This document shows positions 8,325-16,884 of a DNA stretch of 64,000 nt, one piece after another. The notes under the pieces are model-generated. The model was given only the letters and a program-made list of their open reading frames with translations, ran no database searches and was not told where the DNA came from. Both the position numbers and the translations under genes were made by a program. The DNA comes from Nocardia suismassiliense (GTDB lineage: Bacteria > Actinomycetota > Actinomycetes > Mycobacteriales > Mycobacteriaceae). The DNA lies in the NCBI RefSeq assembly GCF_900269665.1, contig NZ_LT985361.1, positions 9,036,282 to 9,100,281 on the forward strand, written 5' to 3'. The first letter of the stretch is position 1. Every line of letters begins with the position of its first letter.

Positions 8325-10397
8325 TCAGTCCCCCTGGGCTTGGATCGCCGTGATCGCCACGGTATTGACGATGTCGGCGACCAGCGCACCACGGGACAGG
8401 TCGTTGACCGGCTTGCGCAGGCCCTGCAGCACCGGCCCGATGGCGATCGCCCCGGCGCTGCGCTGCACCGCCTTGTAGGTGTTGTTGCCGGTATTGAGGT
8501 CGGGAAACACGAACACCGTCGCCCGGCCCGCCACCTCGGAGTCGGGCAGCTTGGTGGTGGCCACGGTCGGCTCGATCGCCGCGTCGTACTGGATCGGGCC
8601 CTCCACCGGCAGCTCCGGCGTCCGGTCGCGGACCAGCTTGGTGGCCACCCGCACCTTGTCCACGTCGGCGCCGCTGCCGGATTCGCCGGTCGAGTAGGAC
8701 AGCATGGCGATGCGCGGTTCGATACCGAACCGGGCCGCCGTGCCCGCCGAGGAGATCGCGATGTCGGCCAGCTGCTCCGACGTCGGGTCGGGCACCACCG
8801 CGCAGTCACCGTAGGCGAGCACCCGGTCGGCGAGACACATGAGGAACACGCTGGACACGGTGGACACCCCGGGCACCGTTTTGATGATCTCGAACGACGG
8901 CCGGATGGTGTGCGCCGTGGTGTGCGCGGCGCCGGAGACCATGCCGTCGGCGATGCCCTTGTAGACCATCATGGTGCCGAAATACGAGATGTCGGCCATG
9001 GTTTCGCGAGCCCGCTCAACAGTCATGCCCTTGTGCTTGCGCAGCTCGGTGTATTCCTTGGCGAAATCGTCGAGGTAGCCGGAGGTTCGGGGATCGAGCA
9101 CCTCCGCGGCGGAGATGTCGACGCCGAGTTCGGCGGCGCGGGCCCGGACCAGCTGCTCGTCGCCGAGGATCACCAGATCGGCGATCTTGCGTTGCAGCAC
9201 CCGGCCGGCCGCGCGCAGGATGCGGTCGTCGTCGCCCTCCGGCAGCACGATGCGTTTACGGTCGGCCCTGGCGCGTTCGATGAGCTGGTACTCGAACATC
9301 TGCGGCGTCACCACGCTGGTGCGCGGAACTTCGATGCGCCGCAACAACTCCACGGCGTCGACGTGTTCCTCCATCAACGCGAGCGCGGTATCGACCTTGC
9401 GCGGGCTGCCCGCCGACATGCGGCCGCGGGTGCGGTACGCGGCGCTGGCGGTGTCGTAGGTGCCGAGCTCAGTGGTGAGGATCGGCAGCTTCGGTTTCAA
9501 GCCGGTCATCAGCCGCGCCACCGCGGGATGGGGCAGCATGCCACCGTTCATGATGATGCCCGACAGCGACGGAAAGCCTTCTGCCTCATGCGCGTTCACC
9601 ACACTGAGCAGCACGTCGGAGCGGTCGCCCGGCGCGATCACCACGACGCCGTCCACCAGTCGCTCCAGAATATGTTCGGCGGTCATGCCGCCGACCATGA
9701 TCTTCAGCGCCTCGCGCTGCAGCAATTCCTGGTCACCGCTGTACATTTCGCCGTCGATGGCGCTACACAGTTCGGCCATGGTCGGCGAGATGAGCAGCGG
9801 CACCTCGGGCAGCGTCCAGGTCGGCACGGCGGAGGTACGCAACGCGGTGGCGACCTCATCGATCTGCGCCGGGTCGCAGCGGTTGGCGATGATGGCGACC
9901 AGCTGCGCGTGTTCCAGGGCCAGCTCGCTCTGGCACAGCTCGGCCAGCTGCTTCACCTCGACGGGCGTGCGATCCGCGCCGCGTACCACCAGCAGCACCG
10001 CGGCGCCGAGATTCACCGCGATCCTGGCGTTGAAGCGCAGCTCGCTGGGGCTGGCGACATCGGTGTAATCGCTGCCGACCACCACCACCGCGTCGCACAC
10101 CTTCGCGACCTCGTGGAACCGCATCACGATCTCGCTGATCGCGGCGTCGGGGTCGGCGTGCACCTGCTCGTAGGTGACGCCGGTGGCCTGCGCGTAGTCG
10201 ATATCAGCGGTGCTGTGCTCGAGCAGCAGCTCGAGAATGTAGTCGGGCTCGGTGGTCGACCGGGTGATCGGCCGGAAGACGCCGACCCGCGCGGTGGTCG
10301 CGCACAACATCTGGAGCACGCCGAGCGCCACCGTCGACTTCCCGGTGTCCCCCTCGGGCGAGGCGATATACACGGTGGAAGGAGCATGATCGGCCAT
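8325..10397 (-). CDS. pta: Phosphate acetyltransferase Pta (long form)
   Basis: Converts acetyl-CoA and phosphate to acetyl phosphate and CoA. With the ATG at 10397 it is 690 residues, the usual size of the long actinobacterial form. The N-terminal part is a P-loop/dethiobiotin-synthetase-like domain with SPEGDTGKST, followed by a DRTGG-type region. The C-terminal half is the catalytic PTA domain (RIVLPEGDDDRILRAA, MVSGAAHTTAHTIRP, SVFLMCL, PVEGPIQYDAA). It precedes ackA in an operon. The frame extends 19 codons further upstream but without family similarity. Confidence 0.95.
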   Translation of the reverse strand: MADHAPSTVYIASPEGDTGKSTVALGVLQMLCATTARVGVFRPITRSTTEPDYILELLLEHSTADIDYAQATGVTYEQVHADPDAAISEIVMRFHEVAKVCDAVVVVGSDYTDVASPSELRFNARIAVNLGAAVLLVVRGADRTPVEVKQLAELCQSELALEHAQLVAIIANRCDPAQIDEVATALRTSAVPTWTLPEVPLLISPTMAELCSAIDGEMYSGDQELLQREALKIMVGGMTAEHILERLVDGVVVIAPGDRSDVLLSVVNAHEAEGFPSLSGIIMNGGMLPHPAVARLMTGLKPKLPILTTELGTYDTASAAYRTRGRMSAGSPRKVDTALALMEEHVDAVELLRRIEVPRTSVVTPQMFEYQLIERARADRKRIVLPEGDDDRILRAAGRVLQRKIADLVILGDEQLVRARAAELGVDISAAEVLDPRTSGYLDDFAKEYTELRKHKGMTVERARETMADISYFGTMMVYKGIADGMVSGAAHTTAHTIRPSFEIIKTVPGVSTVSSVFLMCLADRVLAYGDCAVVPDPTSEQLADIAISSAGTAARFGIEPRIAMLSYSTGESGSGADVDKVRVATKLVRDRTPELPVEGPIQYDAAIEPTVATTKLPDSEVAGRATVFVFPDLNTGNNTYKAVQRSAGAIAIGPVLQGLRKPVNDLSRGALVADIVNTVAITAIQAQGD

Positions 10398-10582
10398 GCC
10401 CGAAAGCTTAGTGAACCAACCGCTAATCAGGCTCGCCTGCGAGACAGTCGTCACGAGCCGCGCGGAATCGACCGTGGCGGGGATGCCACCTGCGCGGCTC
10501 TACCGGCTGCGGGCGGTCCGCGGCCTGCTGACGGCGCTCGCTCGGGTCCCGGACACCCCGGATCGGCCGATATAGTCCGCGC

Positions 10583-11089
10583 ATGGCTGAGCAATTTCCG
10601 GACCGGCAGTGGGGTTCGCGCACCAACGTACTGTCCCGGCTAGCAAACAAGTTCGCCGCGACCAAGCCCGGTTCCTGGTTCGTCCGCAAGATCACCCCGC
10701 TGGACCGTGCCCTGCTCGAGCGCACCGACGCCAAGTACACCGTGCTCGGCCCGATCGGCGCCCCGGTGATCCTGCTGACCACCATCGGCCGCAAGTCCGG
10801 CCGGCCGCGCACCCAGCCACTGCTCTACGTGCACGACGGCGACGTGCTGTACGTGATCGGCAGCAACTTCGGCCAGGAACGCCACCCCGCCTGGACCGCC
10901 AACCTGCTGGCCACCCCCACCGCCACCGTAGCCATCGCCGGCCAGCGCATCCCCGTCCAAGCCACCCTCGTCGAACCCGAAGCCAAGGACGCGATCTTCG
11001 CCCGCTTCGTCGACATCACCGGCGCCTACGCCGCCTACCGCAACCGCACCACCCGCGACCTCCGCATCTTCGCCCTCCGCCGCGCCTAA
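10583..11089 (+). CDS. Deazaflavin (F420)-dependent nitroreductase family protein, Ddn-like
   Basis: 168-residue member of the DUF385/Ddn split beta-barrel family, which uses reduced coenzyme F420 to reduce quinones and nitro compounds. Diagnostic segments are the N-terminal RLANKFAATKPG, the core ILLTTIGRKSGRPRTQPLLYV, VIGSNFGQERHPAWTANLLA and a C-terminal YAAYRNRTTRD. It stands alone, divergent from pta. fgd1, the enzyme that regenerates F420H2, is 3.4 kb downstream, so cofactor supply is nearby. Physiological substrate is unknown; a quinone reductase role at the membrane is the family norm. Confidence 0.88.
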   Translation: MAEQFPDRQWGSRTNVLSRLANKFAATKPGSWFVRKITPLDRALLERTDAKYTVLGPIGAPVILLTTIGRKSGRPRTQPLLYVHDGDVLYVIGSNFGQERHPAWTANLLATPTATVAIAGQRIPVQATLVEPEAKDAIFARFVDITGAYAAYRNRTTRDLRIFALRRA

Positions 11090-11096
11090 CCCCCGC

Positions 11097-11624
11097 TCAC
11101 AGCCAAGTCGCGACGCCGCCGTGGCCTGAGCAGGTGCCGCGACGAGTCTGGCTGAACGAGTAGGTGCCGTCCTTGCACTTGGCGGTGGCACCCGGCGGCG
11201 CGGACGGGGCCTGCACCGGGTTGGGGACGCAGTTGCCGCGGGAGTTGATGTACGAATCGGGGCCGCAGGCCGAACCGGGATCGCTCGCCGGCGGCGGTGC
11301 GACCAGCGGTACGGGAGCAGGCGGTGGCGGGGCGGGCGGTGGCGGGCGCAATGCCACCGTCGTGCGCGGCACCGCTACGGGCGGCGGGGCGGGCGCGACG
11401 GTGGTGACCGGCGGACTGGTCGTGGTCGAGGTCGGCGCGCTGGTCGTGGTCGGCACAGTGGTTGTACTGGACGGGGCAAGACTCGTCGAACTGATTGTTG
11501 TTGTGGCAGGCAAGGTTGCGGATGTCCGGGATGGCGCGGCCGGCTCAGCCGAGCAGCCACTGACGAGCACGACGAACGCGCCCAGACCGACGAGAAAACC
11601 GAGACCGCTGAAGCGGTAATGCAC
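11097..11624 (-). CDS. Secreted lipoprotein with Thr/Pro-rich linker and DUF3761 C-terminus
   Basis: 175-residue exported lipoprotein. The N-terminus is a signal peptide ending in VLVSGC, a good lipobox. About 80 residues of Thr, Ser and Pro repeats follow, then PPPPAP runs, a CGPDSYINSRGNCVPNP segment, and a C-terminal CKDGTYSFSQTRRGTCSGHGG module typical of DUF3761. The Thr/Pro linker looks like a wall-spanning stalk and may be O-mannosylated (inference). GTG 11624 is preferred because GGAG sits five bases upstream; the frame extends ten codons further. Its 3' end nearly meets the Ddn-like gene (seven-base gap). Molecular function is unknown. Confidence 0.8.
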   Translation of the reverse strand: MHYRFSGLGFLVGLGAFVVLVSGCSAEPAAPSRTSATLPATTTISSTSLAPSSTTTVPTTTSAPTSTTTSPPVTTVAPAPPPVAVPRTTVALRPPPPAPPPPAPVPLVAPPPASDPGSACGPDSYINSRGNCVPNPVQAPSAPPGATAKCKDGTYSFSQTRRGTCSGHGGVATWL

Positions 11625-11747
11625 TGATACTCCGATTGATTGATAGCAAGTCACCTATCGGATGACTCACCTCACTTCATCGAAGGCGCGCTACCACCCA
11701 TTACCAAACAACCGCAGGTCAGATTGGTTCCGGGGCACGAAACCAGG

Positions 11748-12200
11748 TCAGTGCTGGTTGCCCTCTTCGATCGCGGACAGGTGGGTGATGTTGGCCTGAT
11801 CGTCGGGCTCGGTGCTGGGGGCGCCGGCAAACCAGGCGTCGAGGATTTCCTGAAGTTCTGGGGTGGAGGTCGAACGGAGGCTCAGGGCGAGGACGTTCGC
11901 GTCGTTCCATTGGCGGGCGCCTTTGGCTGTCTCGGCGTCGGCGCAGAGGGCGGCGCGGACGCCGGTGACCTTGTTGGCGGCGATCGAGGCGCCGGTGCCG
12001 GTCCAGCAGCAGACGATCGCCTGGTCGGCGCGGCCCTGGGCGACGTCGCGGGCCGCGGCCTCGCTGGCCCAGGCCCAGTCGTCTCGTTCGGTCTCCGCGA
12101 GTGCGCCGTGCGGCAGCGTTTCGTGTCCGCGCCGGATGAGCTCTTCGACCAGTTCCCGCGCCACTCCGACGCGTTCGTCCGCAGCAACCGAGATCCGCAT
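11748..12200 (-). CDS. RpiB/LacA/LacB-family sugar-phosphate isomerase
   Basis: 150-residue protein of the RpiB family, which interconverts aldose and ketose phosphates such as ribose 5-phosphate and ribulose 5-phosphate. It begins with ISVAADERVG and carries the active-site segment CCWTGTGASIAANKV followed by VRAALCADAETA and ARQWNDANVL. The loop before the glycines reads CCWTGTG, unlike the CGTG of E. coli RpiB or the GGSGNG of the M. tuberculosis enzyme. It may therefore be a paralogue of different specificity rather than the housekeeping isomerase. No sugar catabolism genes are adjacent. Divergent from the DJ-1 gene with 68 bases between starts. Confidence 0.83.
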   Translation of the reverse strand: MRISVAADERVGVARELVEELIRRGHETLPHGALAETERDDWAWASEAAARDVAQGRADQAIVCCWTGTGASIAANKVTGVRAALCADAETAKGARQWNDANVLALSLRSTSTPELQEILDAWFAGAPSTEPDDQANITHLSAIEEGNQH

Positions 12201-12232
12201 GCTCCCAGCTTAATGTCGGGCCGCGCGAACTG

Positions 12233-12270
12233 TTGACAGCATGCTGTCAAATATGACAGGATACTGTCAT
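12233..12270. promoter_or_regulatory. Tandem palindromic operators before the DJ-1/MarR pair
   Basis: Two 18-base palindromes with centres 20 bases apart, about two helical turns. The first, TTGACAGCATGCTGTCAA at 12233-12250, is perfect. The second, ATGACAGGATACTGTCAT at 12253-12270, has the same half-sites TGACAG/CTGTCA with a mismatched centre. The second overlaps the ATG of the DJ-1 gene. A MarR regulator is the next gene but one, so autoregulation is the simplest reading. Confidence 0.8.
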
Positions 12271-12910
12271 GATCACGAAGACAGTTCACGTAGCCGTTTA
12301 CGACACCTTCTCCGACTGGGAGATCGGCGCGACCACGGCGCACATCAACCGGACCACCTGGCAGCGGGAGCCGGGCACCTGGCAGACCAAAACGGTTGGG
12401 CTGACCACTGATCCGATCACCACGCTCGGCGGGATGCGCATCGTGCCGGACCTGGCACTGGCCGATCTCACGCCCGCCGAGAGCTCGATGCTGATCCTGG
12501 CCGGCGCCGACACCTGGGACGGCGAGGAACTCATGCCGTTCGCGCGCAAAGCTCGCGAGTTCCTCGATGCGGGAGTTCCGGTCGCGGCGATCTGCGGAGC
12601 AACACTCGGGCTGGCCAGGGAAGGTCTGCTCGATACGCGCAAGCACACCAGTAATGTTCGGGAATTCCTGCTCTACAGCGGATATGCGGGGGCCGACAAT
12701 TACTCGGACGAGGCCGCGGTGACCGATGGCGATCTGATCACCGCGGGCGGCACCGCACCGTTCGAGTTCGCACAGGCGGCGCTCGGCAAGCTCGGCGTGT
12801 ACGAGCCGCACGTGCTCGATGGGTGGTACCGCTTGTACGGGCACTCCGATCCGGCGGGGTGGGCGGTGCTGGCGGAGTACGAGGAGCAGCGGTCGGGCGC
12901 GCACGTCTGA
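12269..12910 (+). CDS. DJ-1/PfpI family (class I glutamine amidotransferase-like) protein
   Basis: 213-residue DJ-1/PfpI-superfamily protein. The nucleophile elbow AICGATLGLA places the reactive cysteine at residue 109, after MLILAGADTWDG and a typical alpha/beta core. Relatives act as glyoxalases, peptidases or hydratases, so the exact reaction is not assigned. The start codon lies inside the second palindrome of the upstream operator. The transcript may therefore have little or no leader; no Shine-Dalgarno is visible. A MarR regulator follows 55 bases downstream in the same direction, suggesting an inducible two-gene operon responding to an electrophile or drug (inference). Confidence 0.82.
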   Translation: MITKTVHVAVYDTFSDWEIGATTAHINRTTWQREPGTWQTKTVGLTTDPITTLGGMRIVPDLALADLTPAESSMLILAGADTWDGEELMPFARKAREFLDAGVPVAAICGATLGLAREGLLDTRKHTSNVREFLLYSGYAGADNYSDEAAVTDGDLITAGGTAPFEFAQAALGKLGVYEPHVLDGWYRLYGHSDPAGWAVLAEYEEQRSGAHV

Positions 12911-12965
12911 TGCGGAAGAATCACGCGGCGATCCGGCCGGACGGCCGGATCGCCAGGAGGTGGAA

Positions 12966-13418
12966 GTGACCAGGAATGAACAGGAACTGTTCGCCACGGC
13001 CGCCATCACGTCATTTCGACTGAACGGTCAGTTCCTCGCGATCGCCGAGGAACTGGCGCGCCCGGCGGGTCTCACCGCGGCCTGGTGGCAGGTGCTCGGG
13101 GCGGTACTGGCCGAACCACTGCCGGTGGCGGGCATCGCCCGGGAGATGGGCATCACCCGGCAGAGCGTGCAGCGCATCGCGGACCTGTTGGTGGACAAGG
13201 GACTTGCCGAATACCGGCCGAATCCGGCGCACCGCCGCGCGAAGCTGGTCGCGGTCACCGACGCGGGCCTCGAGGCGGTGCGCCGGATCAATCCACAGCA
13301 CGCGGTGGTGGCCAAGCGACTGGTGGACGAGCTCGGCTTGGAACAGCTCGCGGCGACCGTGGAGATGCTCACCATGCTGTCCACCGCCTTGGACGCGATC
13401 GTCGAAGAACAGGGTTGA
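12966..13418 (+). CDS. MarR-family transcriptional regulator
   Basis: 150-residue winged-helix regulator with the classical MarR layout. An N-terminal dimerisation helix is followed by WWQVLGAVLAE, the recognition region IAREMGITRQSVQRIADLLVDKG, the wing YRPNPAHRRAKLVAVTDAG, and a C-terminal helix. GTG 12966 is chosen because AGGAGG lies five bases upstream; longer readings have no support. It follows the DJ-1 gene and very likely binds the twin palindromes in front of that gene. Members usually repress and release DNA on binding small phenolic or oxidising ligands; the ligand here is unknown. Confidence 0.88.
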   Translation: MTRNEQELFATAAITSFRLNGQFLAIAEELARPAGLTAAWWQVLGAVLAEPLPVAGIAREMGITRQSVQRIADLLVDKGLAEYRPNPAHRRAKLVAVTDAGLEAVRRINPQHAVVAKRLVDELGLEQLAATVEMLTMLSTALDAIVEEQG

Positions 13419-13453
13419 GGTGCCCTGCCGCATGACGGACCCGGCGCCCGCGA

Positions 13454-14248
13454 TCAGTCCGCGAACGGCTCCTTCGTACGCCCGACCAGATCCGCCACGG
13501 AGTCGAGCACCATGGTCGGCCGATACGGATACGCCTCGACCGAGGCGCGTGTGGAGATACCGGTGGTGACCAGGATGGTGCGCATACCCGCCTCCAGCCC
13601 GGAGATGACGTCGGTATCCATCCGGTCGCCGATCATCACCGTGGACTGCGAGTGCGCGCCGATCCGGCGCAGCGCCGAGCGCATCATCAGCGGGTTGGGC
13701 TTGCCGATGTAGTACGGGTCGCGGCCGGTGGCACGGGTGATCAGCGCGGCGACCGAACCGGTCGCGGGCAGTGAGCCGTCGCGCGACGGGCCGGTCGGGT
13801 CGGGGTTGGTGGCGATGAAACTCGCGCCGCGCTCGATCAGCCGGATCGCGGTGGTGATCGCCTCGAAGGAGTAGTTGCGGGTCTCGCCGAGCACCACGTA
13901 GTCGGGGTTGCTGTCGGTGAGCACGTAGCCGATTTCGTGCAACGCGGTGGTGAGACCGGACTCGCCGACCACGTAGGCGGTGCCGTTGGGTCGCTGCTCG
14001 TCCAGGAAGGTGGCGGTGGCCAGCGCGGAGGTCCAGATCGCCGTCTCGGGGATGTCGAGGCCGGTGTGGCGCAGCCTGGCCTGCAGGTCGCGCGGGGTGC
14101 GGATCGAGTTGTTGGTCAGCACCAGGAACGGGGTCTCGTTGGCGCGCAGCTCGGCGAGGAACTCGTCGGCGCCGGGCACCAGTTGATCCTCGTGCACCAG
14201 CACACCGTCCATGTCGGTCAGATAGGACAGGATCGGTTCGTCAGTCAC
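13454..14248 (-). CDS. HAD-IIA family phosphatase, NagD-like
   Basis: 264-residue HAD-superfamily hydrolase. Motif I is LTDMDGVLVHE, with the nucleophile and acid/base aspartates. Motif II lies in FLVLTNNS, the lysine motif in YYIGKPNPLMM, and motif IV in MIGDRMDTDV, so the active site is complete. The cap and substrate loop match the IIA (NagD/pNPPase) class that dephosphorylates small metabolites such as nucleotides or sugar phosphates. GTG 14248 is taken as start; the frame continues 22 codons upstream without family similarity. It converges on marR with a 35-base gap and is divergent from fgd1. Confidence 0.87.
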   Translation of the reverse strand: MTDEPILSYLTDMDGVLVHEDQLVPGADEFLAELRANETPFLVLTNNSIRTPRDLQARLRHTGLDIPETAIWTSALATATFLDEQRPNGTAYVVGESGLTTALHEIGYVLTDSNPDYVVLGETRNYSFEAITTAIRLIERGASFIATNPDPTGPSRDGSLPATGSVAALITRATGRDPYYIGKPNPLMMRSALRRIGAHSQSTVMIGDRMDTDVISGLEAGMRTILVTTGISTRASVEAYPYRPTMVLDSVADLVGRTKEPFAD

Positions 14249-14509
14249 CAGACAATTGTCCGCTATTGGGATAGTTCCGGGGGGAGGTCCGCGTCGATGC
14301 GACCCTTCGCACACCGGCGGACGCCGCCGACCCCGGGTCGGAAAAGGCTATGTGCGCGCGTCGGAGCGGGCGCATACGATCGCCGAGGGCGGGAAGGTCC
14401 GCGATCTCGTTGCGGTTGCAGCGAGACATGACCGCAGCGTGTCGGCGGTCGACAAGAGTGCGGGAATGCCCGCACCGAGGTGTGCAGCGAAGCGACAGGA
14501 GTGGCGCAC

Positions 14510-15520
14510 ATGGGTGAGCTCAAGCTCGGATACAAGGCGTCGGCGGAACAATTCGGGCCGCGGGAACTGGTGGAGATCGCGGTGCTGGCCGAGGAACACG
14601 GCCTCGACAGTGCCACGGTGAGCGACCATTTCCAGCCGTGGCGGCACAAGGGCGGGCACGCGCCGTTCTCGCTGGCCTGGATGGCCGCGGTCGGCGAGCG
14701 CACCGAGCGGATCCAGCTCGGCACCTCGGTGCTCACGCCCACGTTCCGGTACAACCCGGCCGTGATCGCACAAGCCTTCGCCACCATGGGGTGTCTGTAT
14801 CCCGACCGGATCATGCTCGGTGTCGGCACCGGCGAGGCGCTCAACGAGATCGCCACCGGATACAAGGGTGACTGGCCGGAGTTCAAGGAGCGTTTCGCCC
14901 GGCTGCGTGAGGCGGTCGAGCTCATGCGCGCGCTGTGGACCGGCGACCGCGTGGACTTCGCCGGCGAGTACTACAACACCGTCGGCGCGTCGATCTACGA
15001 CGTGCCCAAGGGCGGCATCCCGGTCTACGTGGCGGCGGGCGGACCGCTGGTCGCGCGTTATGCGGGCCGCGCGGGTGACGGCTTCATCTGCACCTCCGGC
15101 AAGGGCATGGAGCTCTACACCGAGAAGCTGATGCCCGCGGTCGCCGAGGGCGCCGCCAAGGCGGGCCGCACCGCCGAGGACATCGACCGGATGATCGAGA
15201 TCAAGATCTCCTACGACACCGATCCCGAACTGGCACTGGAGAACACCCGCTTCTGGGCCCCGCTGAGCCTGACGCCGGAGCAGAAGCACAGCATCACCGA
15301 CCCGATCGAGATGGAGGCCGCCGCCGACGCCCTCCCGATCGAGCAGATCGCCAAGCGCTGGATCGTCGCCAGCGACCCCGACCAGGCCGTCGACCTCATC
15401 AAGCCCTACCTCGACGCCGGCCTGAACCACCTGGTCTTCCACGCCCCCGGCCACGACCAGCGCCGCTTCCTCGACCTCTTCCAGCGCGACCTGGCCCCCC
15501 GCCTGCGCGCCCTGGCCTGA
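14510..15520 (+). CDS. fgd1: F420-dependent glucose-6-phosphate dehydrogenase
   Basis: Oxidises glucose 6-phosphate to 6-phosphogluconolactone and reduces coenzyme F420; this is the main source of F420H2 in mycobacteria and nocardiae. The 336-residue length equals the M. tuberculosis enzyme, and His40 and Trp44 (SDHFQPWRH) and the GTGEALNE segment with the proton-donor glutamate are conserved. The ATG at 14510 has AGGAG eight bases upstream. In M. tuberculosis fgd1 adjoins pta-ackA; here about 4 kb with six genes separates it from pta and its orientation is opposite. It ends at a strong bidirectional terminator shared with metZ. Confidence 0.96.
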   Translation: MGELKLGYKASAEQFGPRELVEIAVLAEEHGLDSATVSDHFQPWRHKGGHAPFSLAWMAAVGERTERIQLGTSVLTPTFRYNPAVIAQAFATMGCLYPDRIMLGVGTGEALNEIATGYKGDWPEFKERFARLREAVELMRALWTGDRVDFAGEYYNTVGASIYDVPKGGIPVYVAAGGPLVARYAGRAGDGFICTSGKGMELYTEKLMPAVAEGAAKAGRTAEDIDRMIEIKISYDTDPELALENTRFWAPLSLTPEQKHSITDPIEMEAAADALPIEQIAKRWIVASDPDQAVDLIKPYLDAGLNHLVFHAPGHDQRRFLDLFQRDLAPRLRALA

Positions 15521-15530
15521 TCAAAACGAC

Positions 15531-15567
15531 AAAGGCTCCACCCGTCGCAGCGGCGGGTGGAGCCTTT
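15531..15567. terminator. Bidirectional intrinsic terminator between fgd1 and metZ
   Basis: A 14-base perfect stem, AAAGGCTCCACCCG paired with CGGGTGGAGCCTTT, encloses a nine-base loop. The A-run and T-run at the two ends give a U-tail in either direction. It sits in the 58-base gap between convergent fgd1 and metZ. Confidence 0.92.
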
Positions 15568-15578
15568 GCCGTTCGTTG

Positions 15579-16793
15579 CTAGCTGAGGGCGTGGTCGAGG
15601 TCGGCGAGGAGGTCTTCGACGTCCTCCAGGCCGACGGAGATGCGGACCACGCCGTCGGAGAGGCCGATGGTGGCCCGGCCCTCGGGGCCCATGGCGCGGT
15701 GAGTTGTGGTGGCGGGGTGGGTGATCAGGGATTTGGCATCGCCGAGGTTGTTGGAGATGTCGATGATGCGCAGGCGGTTGAGCACTTCGAAGGCACGCTT
15801 CTTGGCCTCGTGGGCGGGCGCGTTGAGTTCGAAGGTGACCACGGTGCCGCCCGCACTCATCTGACCGGTGGCCAGGTCGTGCTGCGGATGTGACTCCAGG
15901 AAGGGGTATTTCACCCAGCTGACGGCCTTGTTGGTCTCCAGGAAGCGGGCGATGCGCAGGGCCGACGCGGTGGAGTGGCGGACGCGCAACGGCATCGTCT
16001 CCAAACCCTTGAGCAGCGTCCACGCGTTGAACGGGCTCAGCGCCGGACCGGTATGGCGCATCAGGGTTTTCACCGGACCCTCGATGTAGTCCTTCGCGCC
16101 GAGGATGGCGCCGCCGAGCACCCGGCCCTGGCCGTCGATGTGCTTGGTACCCGAGTAGACGACCACGTCGGCACCCAGTTCGAAACCGCGCTGCAGCAGC
16201 GGGGTGGCGAAGACGTTGTCCAGCACCACCTTCGCGCCCGCGGCGTGTGCGAGCTCGGTGACCCGGCGCACGTCGACCAGGGTCTGCATCGGGTTGGCCG
16301 GTGTCTCGAAGAACACCGCCTGGGTGGGCACCGACAGCGCCTGCTCCCACTGGTCCAGATCCTCGCCGTCGACGAAGACGGTCTCCACGCCCCAGCGCGG
16401 CAGGATCTCGTTGCACACCACGAAGCAGGACCCGAACAGGCTGCGCGCGGCCACCAGTCGATCACCGGCGCCGAGCAGTGCGCCCAAAGCGGTGAATACC
16501 GCCGACATTCCACTCGCGGTGGCGAAACACGCTTCGGCGCCGTCGAGCAGCCGCATCCGCTCCTCGAACATGGCGACCGTCGGATTGCCGTAGCGGGAGT
16601 AGACGAAATGCTCGACGTCACCGGTGAACGCGGCCTCGGCGGCCTCCGCGCTCTCGTAGACGAAACCGGAGGTCAGATACAGCGCCTCGGAGGTCTCCTC
16701 GAAACCGGAGCGCCGCAAGCCTCCTCGCACACCGAGCGTCGCGGGACCGACCCCTTCGGGCAGCGGCTTGTCGAACGCACCACCGGTGATCAT
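15579..16793 (-). CDS. metZ: O-succinylhomoserine sulfhydrylase MetZ
   Basis: PLP enzyme that joins sulfide to an activated homoserine to form homocysteine in methionine synthesis. The 404-residue protein is a Cys/Met metabolism PLP-family member, with SRYGNPT, ETPANPMQTLVDV, LDNVFATPLLQ and the Schiff-base lysine at about residue 217 in YSGTKHIDGQGR. Close match to mycobacterial MetZ (406 residues) in these blocks. ATG 16793 is used; 13 further codons upstream are probably untranslated. It lies 91 bases behind a rhodanese gene, as in Rv0390-Rv0391. Both are downstream of a SAM-IV riboswitch, so expression should fall when S-adenosylmethionine is abundant. Confidence 0.94.
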   Translation of the reverse strand: MITGGAFDKPLPEGVGPATLGVRGGLRRSGFEETSEALYLTSGFVYESAEAAEAAFTGDVEHFVYSRYGNPTVAMFEERMRLLDGAEACFATASGMSAVFTALGALLGAGDRLVAARSLFGSCFVVCNEILPRWGVETVFVDGEDLDQWEQALSVPTQAVFFETPANPMQTLVDVRRVTELAHAAGAKVVLDNVFATPLLQRGFELGADVVVYSGTKHIDGQGRVLGGAILGAKDYIEGPVKTLMRHTGPALSPFNAWTLLKGLETMPLRVRHSTASALRIARFLETNKAVSWVKYPFLESHPQHDLATGQMSAGGTVVTFELNAPAHEAKKRAFEVLNRLRIIDISNNLGDAKSLITHPATTTHRAMGPEGRATIGLSDGVVRISVGLEDVEDLLADLDHALS

Positions 16794-16884
16794 GACTGCC
16801 TCCCGAGGACCCACTGCCCCCTGACGACCCACTGCTCCCCGGCGACACAGCTCCGCGACAAGGCGGCGACCGAACAGCAGCTAC

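Noticed and set aside
7257..10643. Very long open frame antisense to ackA and pta
   Set aside because: It is a high-GC shadow. The opposite strand encodes full-length AckA and Pta with intact motifs, and the antisense product is His/Arg/Gly-rich with no domain.
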